A DNA stretch of 36,379 bases from Clostridiales bacterium (GTDB taxonomy: Bacteria; Bacillota; Clostridia; Peptostreptococcales; Anaerovoracaceae): positions 1-36,379 of the forward strand of contig DUVF01000006.1 of the NCBI GenBank assembly GCA_012841165.1. The letters run 5' to 3'. Position numbers and translations under genes: made by a program. The notes under the pieces are model-generated. The model was not told where the DNA came from. It saw only the letters and a program-made list of their open reading frames with translations, and searched no databases. Shown here in pieces: positions 9,083-16,594 of this stretch (within the stretch, counting starts at the first letter, position 1; every line of letters starts with the position of its first letter).

Positions 9083-9507
9083 AAGTTGAGAAATCAACTG
9101 GGTAAACAAAACATGTGCCGGGTATATTAAACTAAAGATTTTCAAGAAGGAGCCGGACAAATTATCGATAATTATACAAGCAGTAGATAATAGAAACAGC
9201 AGGCGATGGCGGCGAATATACAAAAACAGGAAGCATATTTATACAGAAACTTGAGGGCGAAAATGTTTCCACAAAAGAAACCATGGATTTTCAATTATGC
9301 ACAGAGTTATTCACATTATCAACAGGCGCCAAAGAGCAATAAGAGGAGACGAAAGTTACGGCCTTTTGACTATGTTGAGAATACTCTTTGCGAACAAGCT
9401 TGATGTATTTGGGCTGTATATATTTATTACTTTTTTGACGTGTACTGGCACAACTTTTGAATAACAGAGTTTGGCCAAGCGCACAAAGCATGAAGGAGGG
9501 CCTGAAA
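9083..9507. other. Non-coding gap between comF and hpf
   Basis: A 425-bp gap without a convincing gene. It holds a small GNRA-loop hairpin (AGTTGA-GAAA-TCAACT, 9084-9099), a 14-bp perfect AT-rich palindrome AATTATCGATAATT (9160-9173), a weak DnaA-box-like GTTTCCACA (about 9265-9273), and the DnaA-box cluster at 9295-9324. A TTGACG at about 9436 could be part of the hpf promoter, but no matching -10 stands out. Confidence 0.6.
9295..9324 (+). promoter_or_regulatory. Cluster of DnaA boxes
   Basis: Two perfect matches to TTATNCACA (TTATGCACA at 9295-9303 and TTATTCACA at 9307-9315) are followed directly by a near match TTATCAACA (9316-9324). All are in the same orientation, with starts 12 and 9 bp apart. 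DnaA binds such 9-mers at oriC and at some regulatory sites. No dnaA or dnaN gene is nearby in the window. Confidence 0.65.
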
Positions 9508-10035
9508 ATGAAGGTTATAATCAGCAGTAAAAACATCAACCCAAGCGACCGCCTCAAAGAAACGATCGAGAAAAAACTGGAAAAACTGAGCAAATACTTT
9601 TCGGAGGACATCGTTGCCAACGTTACATTAGTCGGCGGGCAGAAAGGACGGCAGAAGATCGAAGCGACGATCAATGCCAAGGGTACTATTTTTCGAGCTG
9701 AAGAAGATGCAACAGATATATACACCGGTATAGACCGTATAATCGATAAATTGTCTTCGCAGATGTCCCGCTTTAAGACAAAGCTGCAGAGAAAGCACAA
9801 AGACCATCGCGATATAGACTTCTCAATGGTACCTGAAGTTGAAGAAGTGCCGAAGACCGAAGTCATACGGAAAAAAACCTTCGATATGATCCCGATGTCA
9901 CAGGATGAAGCCATTATGCAAATGGAGCTTTTGAGCCATAATTTCTTTGTTTTCCTAAACATGGAAACAGATTCGGTGGCTGTTGTCTACAAACGCAAAG
10001 ACGGCGGTTATGGTCTATTGGAACCCAGCTATTGA
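9508..10035 (+). CDS. hpf: Ribosome hibernation promoting factor, long form
   Basis: A 175-residue long-form HPF: an N-terminal S30AE domain (about 1-100, starting MKVIISSKNINPSD) that binds the decoding region of the 30S subunit, a linker, and a C-terminal dimerisation domain (about 115-175, KTFDMIPMSQDEAIMQMELL...). Long HPF pairs two 70S ribosomes into inactive 100S dimers in stationary phase. The ATG at 9508 is preceded by GAAGGAGG; an in-frame ATG at 9457 lacks such a site. It lies downstream of the DnaA-box gap and 75 bp before cdaA, possibly in the same transcript. Confidence 0.94.
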   Translation: MKVIISSKNINPSDRLKETIEKKLEKLSKYFSEDIVANVTLVGGQKGRQKIEATINAKGTIFRAEEDATDIYTGIDRIIDKLSSQMSRFKTKLQRKHKDHRDIDFSMVPEVEEVPKTEVIRKKTFDMIPMSQDEAIMQMELLSHNFFVFLNMETDSVAVVYKRKDGGYGLLEPSY

Positions 10036-10110
10036 ATAGTAGGCATTTTTTCGTTAGAATCAATATGTTAAGAGTGCACAGGCTAATGCAGACAGGAGCG
10101 TATATGAGCA

Positions 10111-10965
10111 ATGACTGATTTTTTTGCCAGTCTGGCGTCCGGGTTCGGGATATCCGACGTCTTTGATGTGGCAATCGTTGCGTTTGTCATATATAAGATA
10201 TTATGTTTTATTCGGGAGACACGGGCGGAACAGTTGGTCAAAGGCCTGCTATTTTTAGTCGCCGCTACTTTTCTATCCGATGTTTTGAACATGCATACTC
10301 TGAATTGGCTTTTCGAACGCGCTCTGACGCTCGGCGTCATTGCCCTGATCATCGTTTTCCAACCGGAGCTTCGCCGGGGCCTTGAGTATATCGGCCGCAG
10401 CAAGTTTGTCCGTCCAAGGTTTGTTGAAATTAAGAAAGAGAGTGCCAAGCAGGCGGTGGCCACTATCGTCAGGGCGACGGATTATTTTTCCGCCAATCGG
10501 ATCGGCGCACTGATAGTGATGGAAAGGGAAACCGCCCTGACTGATATTGTTGAAACCGGCACGCACATCGATTCGGAGATTTCGCTTGAATTGATCAAGA
10601 CCATTTTTTATGCCGGTGCTCCGTTGCACGATGGTGCGGCGATCATTCGCGGTGACCGGGTGATTGCCGCCGGCTGTGTGTTGCCGCTGACGACCAATCG
10701 CGGTTTGAGCCGTGATTTAGGGACAAGACACCGGGCCGGCATCGGGATAACTGAGCATTCCGACGCAATCGTCATTATTGTATCGGAAGAGACCGGCATT
10801 ATATCTATTGCCGTCGATGGCGAACTGTCGCGTTTTCTGGAGATCAAGACCGTCGAGAAGACCCTCCTCAATCTTTATTTGAACCGTTTCCCGGATGAGA
10901 CGTCAAAGCCGTTCCTGGCGCGTTTTTTCGGGAAGGCGCGCAAACAGGAGGGTGATGATGACTGA
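10111..10965 (+). CDS. cdaA: Diadenylate cyclase CdaA (c-di-AMP synthase)
   Basis: A 284-residue membrane diadenylate cyclase that joins two ATP into c-di-AMP. Three N-terminal membrane helices (about 17-33, 45-62, 67-85) precede the DAC domain. The two signature motifs are intact: DGA in LHDGAAII (about 173-175) and RHR in GTRHRAGIG (about 209-211). c-di-AMP controls potassium and osmolyte uptake and cell-wall homeostasis in Bacillota. The following genes cdaR and glmM complete the conserved cdaA-cdaR-glmM operon, whose products are known to interact. Its stop overlaps the start of cdaR. Confidence 0.97.
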   Translation: MTDFFASLASGFGISDVFDVAIVAFVIYKILCFIRETRAEQLVKGLLFLVAATFLSDVLNMHTLNWLFERALTLGVIALIIVFQPELRRGLEYIGRSKFVRPRFVEIKKESAKQAVATIVRATDYFSANRIGALIVMERETALTDIVETGTHIDSEISLELIKTIFYAGAPLHDGAAIIRGDRVIAAGCVLPLTTNRGLSRDLGTRHRAGIGITEHSDAIVIIVSEETGIISIAVDGELSRFLEIKTVEKTLLNLYLNRFPDETSKPFLARFFGKARKQEGDDD

Positions 10966-12196
10966 ATATATGCACCGGAGACAGAGCTCCGATAAAGAGA
11001 AAACTGTGCTGGTTGTGATATCTATTATCGCCGCCCTGCTGCTCTGGGCATATGTGGTAACACAGGTAAATCCTACCATTAGGCACATGATACCGAATGT
11101 TCCTGTTCAGCTTTTGAACACCGAATCGTTGGCTGCCCGCGGTCTGGCGGTAGCCGGCCCGACCGAGTATACGATCAATGTGACGGTAGAGGGCAGGCGC
11201 TCGGACATCCGCAAGCTGGAGGCAAATCAGATCCTGGCAGAAGTTGATTTGTTTGGCTGGAGCAAGGGAGAGAACTACATCCCGGTGACGATCCGGATGC
11301 CGGATTCGATTCGTTTGGCGGATGGCAAGGCCAATCGCATCAAAGTCGTCATCGAAGAATTAGTTGAATTGAACAAGCCGGTCACAATAGTATTGAAGGG
11401 TTCTCTGCCGGATCAAACCGAAGCCGGTGAAATCGTCATCCAACCGGATGAAATTAAGGTCAGCGGAGCCAAATCAGCTGTTGAATCGGTCCAGGATCTG
11501 CAGGCAATCATAGAAGCATCCGAACTGGGAGAAGAAGGCGCGCGGCTTCAGGCTGATCTGATCCCGGTGAACAAAGATGGTATAAAAGTAGACACAGTGC
11601 ATCTATCGGCCACTTTTGTCGACATTGATTACGAATTACTACGAATTAAGGAAGTTGGTCTGATCGTTAAATTGACCGGCGAGCTGTCAGGCGGCCGCCA
11701 ACCGCAACTGACATATCCGGAGACCATAAAAATCAAAGGGAGAAAAGATGTCATCAAAGACATTACTGAAATCAAGACCGACTCAGTCGATCTGACCAAG
11801 CATCCGGAAGGCGGCGCCGTTGATTTGAAATTACAGCTGCCGGATGGCATCCTGCCCATTGAGACCTACCAAAAGATTCAGCTTATCATCAAACCGGTGA
11901 GCCAGGGAACACGCAGCTTTCAGTACTCTGCCGAGCAGGTCCAGTTGCGGGGTTTGCCAGATGAATACAGCGCGACGTCAGAGCCTTCGACTATTAATAT
12001 CAGTGTCAGCGGGCCGAAGGAACAGGTCGACGAATTGACAGCCGGTCAATTGCAATTGTTTGTCGATGCGGCTAATGTGAAGGAGGGCCGGCAAACATTG
12101 CCCCTGCAAATCGAAGCCAAGCGAGGCGGACTGTCGTTTAAGCCGGATCCGTCGGCACTGGTCTTCAATGTGGGAGCTGCGAAAAATGAACAATAA
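10958..12196 (+). CDS. cdaR: CdaA regulatory protein CdaR (YbbR repeats)
   Basis: A 412-residue protein with one N-terminal membrane helix (about 16-37, VLVVISIIAALLLWAYVV) and an extracytoplasmic region of several YbbR repeats (for example around QILAEVDLFGWSKGENYIPVTI, split over residues 75-100, and a last one ending near the C-terminus). CdaR modulates CdaA activity at the membrane. The start is placed at the second of two adjacent ATGs (10955, 10958), five bases after AGGAGGG; either is possible. It overlaps the cdaA stop by 8 nt and ends 16 nt before glmM. Confidence 0.93.
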   Translation: MTEYMHRRQSSDKEKTVLVVISIIAALLLWAYVVTQVNPTIRHMIPNVPVQLLNTESLAARGLAVAGPTEYTINVTVEGRRSDIRKLEANQILAEVDLFGWSKGENYIPVTIRMPDSIRLADGKANRIKVVIEELVELNKPVTIVLKGSLPDQTEAGEIVIQPDEIKVSGAKSAVESVQDLQAIIEASELGEEGARLQADLIPVNKDGIKVDTVHLSATFVDIDYELLRIKEVGLIVKLTGELSGGRQPQLTYPETIKIKGRKDVIKDITEIKTDSVDLTKHPEGGAVDLKLQLPDGILPIETYQKIQLIIKPVSQGTRSFQYSAEQVQLRGLPDEYSATSEPSTINISVSGPKEQVDELTAGQLQLFVDAANVKEGRQTLPLQIEAKRGGLSFKPDPSALVFNVGAAKNEQ

Positions 12197-12212
12197 ACAG
12201 GAGAGCGCATAG

Positions 12213-13562
12213 ATGAGTAGGTTATTTGGAACAGATGGAGTCCGGGGCGTCGCTAATACAGAGTTGACCCCGGAGTTGGCATTTCAATTAGGCAGAGCGG
12301 GAGCCTATGTCTTAAGCAAGGATATTAAAGAACCGGTTATACTTATAGGCAAAGACACCAGAATCTCGGGTGACATGCTGGAAGACGCTCTCAGCGCCGG
12401 GATTATGTCGGTGGGCGGACATGTAGTCAAGGTTGGGGTAATACCAACGCCGGCGATTGCCTATCTGGTGCGGCATATGGACGCAGCTGCCGGAGTCGTC
12501 ATATCCGCCTCACATAATCCTTTTGAATTTAATGGAATCAAGTTTTTTAATCGGCAGGGCTTTAAACTTGACGATGCGATTGAAGATGAGATCGAAGCCT
12601 TGATCAGGACAAAAACCGATGTCAGCAGTATGATAGCCGGAAATCGTATTGGACGGATAATCCAGGCTGAAACCGCTGCCGCTGCCGCATACATTGATTT
12701 TCTGAAGACGACAGTTGATGAGAGCTTAGATCATCTGAAGATCGCCATCGATTGCGCAAACGGAGCTGCTTATCAGGTGGCGGAGCAGACGCTCAAAAGT
12801 TTGGGAGCCGATGTGGTCGTAATCGGCAATGAACCTGACGGAACTAACATCAATGATAACTGCGGATCTACTCACCCCGGCCGCTTGCAGGCCGCTGTCA
12901 GAGAATATCGGGCCGATATCGGGCTGGCCTTTGACGGCGACGCCGATCGCCTGATCGCGGTCGATGAACGCGGCGAGCTGGTTGACGGCGACAAAACGAT
13001 CTATATTTGTGCGCATATGCTGAAAAATGCAGGGCGATTACCTGATAACAGGGTAACCTTGACGATCATGAGCAATTTAGGAGTGCTGAAGACATTTGCG
13101 GAAGACGGCTGCGAGGTCGATCTGGCGGCGGTGGGCGATCGCTATGTGCTCGAAAACATGCTCAAAACCGGCAGTATGATCGGCGGTGAACAATCCGGAC
13201 ATATTATTTTCCTGGATCATAACACCACCGGGGACGGCATCTTGTCGGGGCTGCAGTTGTTGCAGGCAGTCCAGCGGAGCGGCCGCAAACTTTCCGAATT
13301 GGCGGACGAGATACCGGTGTACCCGCAGGTTTTAAAAAACGCCAGAGTCAAGAATGAAAATAAGAGTCGCTACCATAAAGACCCCGAAATTGCTGCCGCC
13401 ATTAAACAGCTCGAAGAACGAATGGCCGGCGAAGGACGGGTGCTTATTCGGCCTTCCGGTACGGAACCTTTAGTGCGAGTGATGATAGAAGGCAAAGATC
13501 TCGACCGGATCACAAAAATGGCTGATAGTCTGGTAAAATTATTGACGGAAAAGATGAATTAG
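12213..13562 (+). CDS. glmM: Phosphoglucosamine mutase
   Basis: A 449-residue alpha-D-phosphohexomutase that converts glucosamine-6-phosphate to glucosamine-1-phosphate on the way to UDP-GlcNAc and peptidoglycan. The N-terminus MSRLFGTDGVRGVAN is characteristic. The phosphoserine loop is ISASHNP (serine near residue 100), the metal-binding loop DGDADR lies at about 241-246, and the phosphate-binding loop RPSGTEPLVRV is near the C-terminus. The length is standard. A ribosome binding site AGGAGA precedes the ATG. In several Bacillota GlmM binds and inhibits CdaA, which fits its place behind cdaA-cdaR. Confidence 0.97.
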   Translation: MSRLFGTDGVRGVANTELTPELAFQLGRAGAYVLSKDIKEPVILIGKDTRISGDMLEDALSAGIMSVGGHVVKVGVIPTPAIAYLVRHMDAAAGVVISASHNPFEFNGIKFFNRQGFKLDDAIEDEIEALIRTKTDVSSMIAGNRIGRIIQAETAAAAAYIDFLKTTVDESLDHLKIAIDCANGAAYQVAEQTLKSLGADVVVIGNEPDGTNINDNCGSTHPGRLQAAVREYRADIGLAFDGDADRLIAVDERGELVDGDKTIYICAHMLKNAGRLPDNRVTLTIMSNLGVLKTFAEDGCEVDLAAVGDRYVLENMLKTGSMIGGEQSGHIIFLDHNTTGDGILSGLQLLQAVQRSGRKLSELADEIPVYPQVLKNARVKNENKSRYHKDPEIAAAIKQLEERMAGEGRVLIRPSGTEPLVRVMIEGKDLDRITKMADSLVKLLTEKMN

Positions 13563-13615
13563 GTGGAAAGGTGAATTAGGCTTGCTTGAAGAGCGGTCGG
13601 AACAGAAGGTACCAA

Positions 13616-14251
13616 ATGCGAAAAAACATGATGCGAAAACCCGGCGGTTTGCTGATATTGTTGCTGCTGTTGATGGCTGTAAGTCTGTTTGGACTGACAG
13701 CCTGCCAGCCGGAAAACCAGTCTCCGGCTGAACCTCCTGCGGAGCAGGCGGAAGAGCCGGTGGCAACAACGGACGAGTGGACGGCTAAGTTATATTATGT
13801 CAACCCGGCCTATGTCGATACCGGAGATGAATCACAGCCGCACTTCATCGTTATCGACGTCGCAATGAAAACCACGGCAGAGCAGGAAAGGCCTCTGGCT
13901 CTGCTTGAACAGCTGAAAGCGGCAGCATCGGAAGATGTTTTGACGATGTTGGGAGAGGATCTTCAGATATTAGGCGTCAAGCGGTCGGCCGATGACCCGG
14001 CTGTAATTGAAGTCGATCTTTCTTCACAAGATTTAATAGGCAGTTCGCTGACCGAACAGATGTTGATAGGACAAATCGCCGGCACATTGTTAAACAATCC
14101 GCAAGTCTGGACGGACAAAAATTCGGCCACTGTACCCCGGCCGGCTGGAGTCCGGTTTCTGGTCGACGGCCAGGCAGCCGAGAGTTTAATGGGCCATTTC
14201 GATGTCAGCGTTTTGATTACAATGGATGATACGATATTTAAAAATGAATGA
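13616..14251 (+). CDS. GerMN-domain lipoprotein
   Basis: A 211-residue predicted lipoprotein: Lys/Arg-rich start, a hydrophobic stretch (about 10-28), then a lipobox ending LTAC-Q, so the Cys should be lipidated and the protein anchored outside the membrane. A Pro/Glu-rich linker follows. The C-terminal region has the GerMN pattern: a helix LLEQLKAA, LLNNPQVWT, and GVRFLVDGQAAESLMGHFDVS. GerMN domains occur in the spore germination protein GerM and in non-sporulation lipoproteins, so a sporulation role is not proven. The ATG at 13616 follows AGAAGG; a TTG at 13586 is an upstream alternative. Its stop overlaps the start of the next gene. Confidence 0.82.
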   Translation: MRKNMMRKPGGLLILLLLLMAVSLFGLTACQPENQSPAEPPAEQAEEPVATTDEWTAKLYYVNPAYVDTGDESQPHFIVIDVAMKTTAEQERPLALLEQLKAAASEDVLTMLGEDLQILGVKRSADDPAVIEVDLSSQDLIGSSLTEQMLIGQIAGTLLNNPQVWTDKNSATVPRPAGVRFLVDGQAAESLMGHFDVSVLITMDDTIFKNE

Positions 14252-15299
14252 ACTGACTCCCAAGACCAGTAAAGATTATTACCGGGGCTGTCTGCTGGGC
14301 GGCGCGATCGGCGATGCTATCGGTTATCCGGTTGAATTTCTAAGCCTGGCGGAGATCTATGAACAATATGGCCCTTCGGGCGTCCGGGAACCGATAATCG
14401 ACCAAGCCTCCGGAAAAGCGCTTCTGTCCGACGACACACAGATGGCGATCTTCACGATCGATGGTCTGGTCTGGGCGGACAGCAAGGCGAAGCGCAAGGG
14501 GATATATGCCTATGTTCCCTGTATTTTCTATTCATATCAGAAATGGCTATATACACAGACCGGCTCCTTCGCCGATAAGAAATATGAGTTTCTTTTGAAA
14601 GGCGAAATATTACGTTGGGAAGAGCTGTTTGCCCGCCGGACTCCCGGCGAAAACATCCTGGCGGCCCTGGCCGGCAGTATTAAAGGAAAATACGGCAGCT
14701 TACGCAACCGCATTAACAACAGCAAGGGCTACGGTGCGACAGTCCGTTCGGCGCCGATCGGCCTGTATTTCTGGCGCGAGCCGCGCAAAGCATTTCAAAT
14801 TGGAAGTGAGACCGCTGCTCTTACCCATGGTCATATCGACGGCATCCTGCCTGCCGGTTTTTTTGCCTCGCTGATAGCTCTGATAATTCAGGGGCAGCCG
14901 CTGGATCTGGCAGTGATGGAGGCGTTGGCTATTTTGAAACGCTATAAAAACAGCGAGACGACTTACAAGGCTATCCGACAGGCAGTTGAGGCGGTCACTG
15001 AAGACAGACCGGAAGCCGAAATTATAGAAGCGATCGGCGAAGGCTGGGTGGCTGAAGAAGCGATGGCGATGGGAATATACTGCGCGCTCAGGCATCCCAA
15101 AGACATTCAGGCCGCTCTTTTGACAGCGATTCATCAAGGCGGCAACAGCAACGGCGTAGCAGCGATCACCGGCTATATCCTGGGCGCTTACCTGGGCAGT
15201 CTGGAGATCCCCTACACTTGGATCAGGGATCTGGAACTGTCGTCCCTGCTCATCAATGCGGCTGACCGTTTGCTGGAGATTCAATCTGATAAAAAGTAA
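14244..15299 (+). CDS. ADP-ribosylglycohydrolase family protein with altered metal site
   Basis: A 351-residue all-helical ARH/DraG-type protein. The family removes ADP-ribose from proteins, nucleic acids or small molecules using two divalent metals. The N-terminal GCLLGGAIGDAIGYPVE and the metal motif SDDTQMAIFT are intact, as are YGATVRSAPIGL and ALTHGHIDG. The C-terminal motif, usually GGDTDT with two aspartate ligands, reads GGNSNG here (codons near 15139-15156), so both aspartates are replaced by asparagine. The protein may be inactive, a binder, or use a changed site. The ATG at 14244 overlaps the GerMN gene stop; translation is probably coupled since the upstream ribosome binding site is weak. 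Confidence 0.85.
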   Translation: MNELTPKTSKDYYRGCLLGGAIGDAIGYPVEFLSLAEIYEQYGPSGVREPIIDQASGKALLSDDTQMAIFTIDGLVWADSKAKRKGIYAYVPCIFYSYQKWLYTQTGSFADKKYEFLLKGEILRWEELFARRTPGENILAALAGSIKGKYGSLRNRINNSKGYGATVRSAPIGLYFWREPRKAFQIGSETAALTHGHIDGILPAGFFASLIALIIQGQPLDLAVMEALAILKRYKNSETTYKAIRQAVEAVTEDRPEAEIIEAIGEGWVAEEAMAMGIYCALRHPKDIQAALLTAIHQGGNSNGVAAITGYILGAYLGSLEIPYTWIRDLELSSLLINAADRLLEIQSDKK

Positions 15300-15325
15300 T
15301 GAACGATATGACCCAAAGGAGCGGT

Positions 15326-16594
15326 ATGAACCATATGAACCATTTTGACCATGATATCCGTGACCTGACGCTGGCGCCGGCGGGGAGGCAGAAAATTGAA
15401 TGGGTCCGCGCCCATATGCCGCTGCTGCGCGGACTGGAGGAAGAATTGCGCCAGAACCGGCCGCTGACCGGTGTTAAGATCACATTATCGATCCATTTAG
15501 AGGCGAAGACCGCTTATCTCTGCGAAGTGCTGGCGGCCGGCGGCGCCGAAATGGCTGTCACTGGCAGCAATGTGCTTTCTACCCAGGATGATGTGGCGGC
15601 GGCTCTGGCGGTGGCCGGCATCAGGGTTTTTGCCTATCACGGAGCTACCGAAGAGGAGTATTGGCGGCACATTGAACAGGCGTTGGCTCATCGCCCGAAT
15701 ATCGTGATTGATGACGGCGGCGACCTGGTGCACTTTTTACATACTAAGCGTCCGGAATTGGCGGAAGAAATCTGGGGAGGCTGTGAAGAAACTACCACCG
15801 GCATCCTCAGACTGAAAGCGATGGAAGCGGAAGGAGTGCTGCGATTCCCGATGATAGCGGTCAACGATGCCAAATGCAAGCATTTGTTTGATAACCGTTA
15901 CGGAACAGGTCAGTCGGTTTGGGACAGCCTAATGCGCAACACCAATCTGATCGTGGCGGGCAAGCAGGTCGTAGTGGTTGGTTACGGCTGGTGCGGCAAG
16001 GGGATTGCCTTGCGCGCCAAAGCGCTGGGAGCCCGGGTGATTGTGACCGAGGTCGATCCGGTCGCGGCACTTGAAGCAGTGATGGACGGGCATACTGTCA
16101 TGACTATGGACGAAGCAGCCTCGCTGGGCGACTTCTTTATCACGGCGACAGGAAACATCAAAGTCATAACGCTTAAGCAAATGCAGAAAATGAAGGAACT
16201 GGCCATTCTGGCTAATGCCGGCCATTTTAATGTCGAGATCGACATGGCGGAACTGGAAGCTAAAGCAGTTGAAAAAACCGAACTGCGAAAGAATTTGACT
16301 GGCTATACCTTGCCCAATGGCCGCCGAATCTGCGTTGTAGCGGAGGGTCGCCTGGCCAATATCGCAGCGGCGGACGGGCATCCGGCGGAGATGATGGATA
16401 TGAGCTTCGCGGTCCAGTGCCTTTCGGCGCTGTACGTTAAAGATAACCGGGGCGGGTTGCCAAAGCGACTGATCGACGTATCGGCTGAAATCGACAGTCT
16501 GGTCGCCCGGCGGATGCTGAAAGCGATGACAGTGACCATAGACAGCCTGAGCGATGAACAGTCTGCCTATCTTAAAAGCTGGATGGTCGAATAG
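15326..16594 (+). CDS. ahcY: S-adenosylhomocysteine hydrolase
   Basis: A 422-residue NAD-dependent enzyme splitting S-adenosylhomocysteine into adenosine and homocysteine, thereby relieving methyltransferase inhibition. Visible landmarks are SIHLEAKTAYL and TGSNVLSTQDDVAAAL, the active-site segment VNDAKCKHLFDNRYGTGQSVWD, and the NAD-binding VVVGYGWCGKGIA with TEVDP. The C-terminus stops at SWMVE and lacks the KPDHYRY-type tail of eukaryotic and many proteobacterial enzymes, resembling short thermophile-type forms. The ATG at 15326 follows AAAGGAG; in-frame ATGs at 15299 and 15308 lie upstream but lack such a site. Its 3' end overlaps gltX, which is convergent, by 28 nt. Confidence 0.95.
   Translation: MNHMNHFDHDIRDLTLAPAGRQKIEWVRAHMPLLRGLEEELRQNRPLTGVKITLSIHLEAKTAYLCEVLAAGGAEMAVTGSNVLSTQDDVAAALAVAGIRVFAYHGATEEEYWRHIEQALAHRPNIVIDDGGDLVHFLHTKRPELAEEIWGGCEETTTGILRLKAMEAEGVLRFPMIAVNDAKCKHLFDNRYGTGQSVWDSLMRNTNLIVAGKQVVVVGYGWCGKGIALRAKALGARVIVTEVDPVAALEAVMDGHTVMTMDEAASLGDFFITATGNIKVITLKQMQKMKELAILANAGHFNVEIDMAELEAKAVEKTELRKNLTGYTLPNGRRICVVAEGRLANIAAADGHPAEMMDMSFAVQCLSALYVKDNRGGLPKRLIDVSAEIDSLVARRMLKAMTVTIDSLSDEQSAYLKSWMVE

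Noticed and set aside
9206-9403. 65-codon frame over the DnaA-box region
   Set aside because: Low-complexity basic composition, no recognisable family and no convincing ribosome binding site; the non-coding reading with DnaA boxes explains the stretch better.
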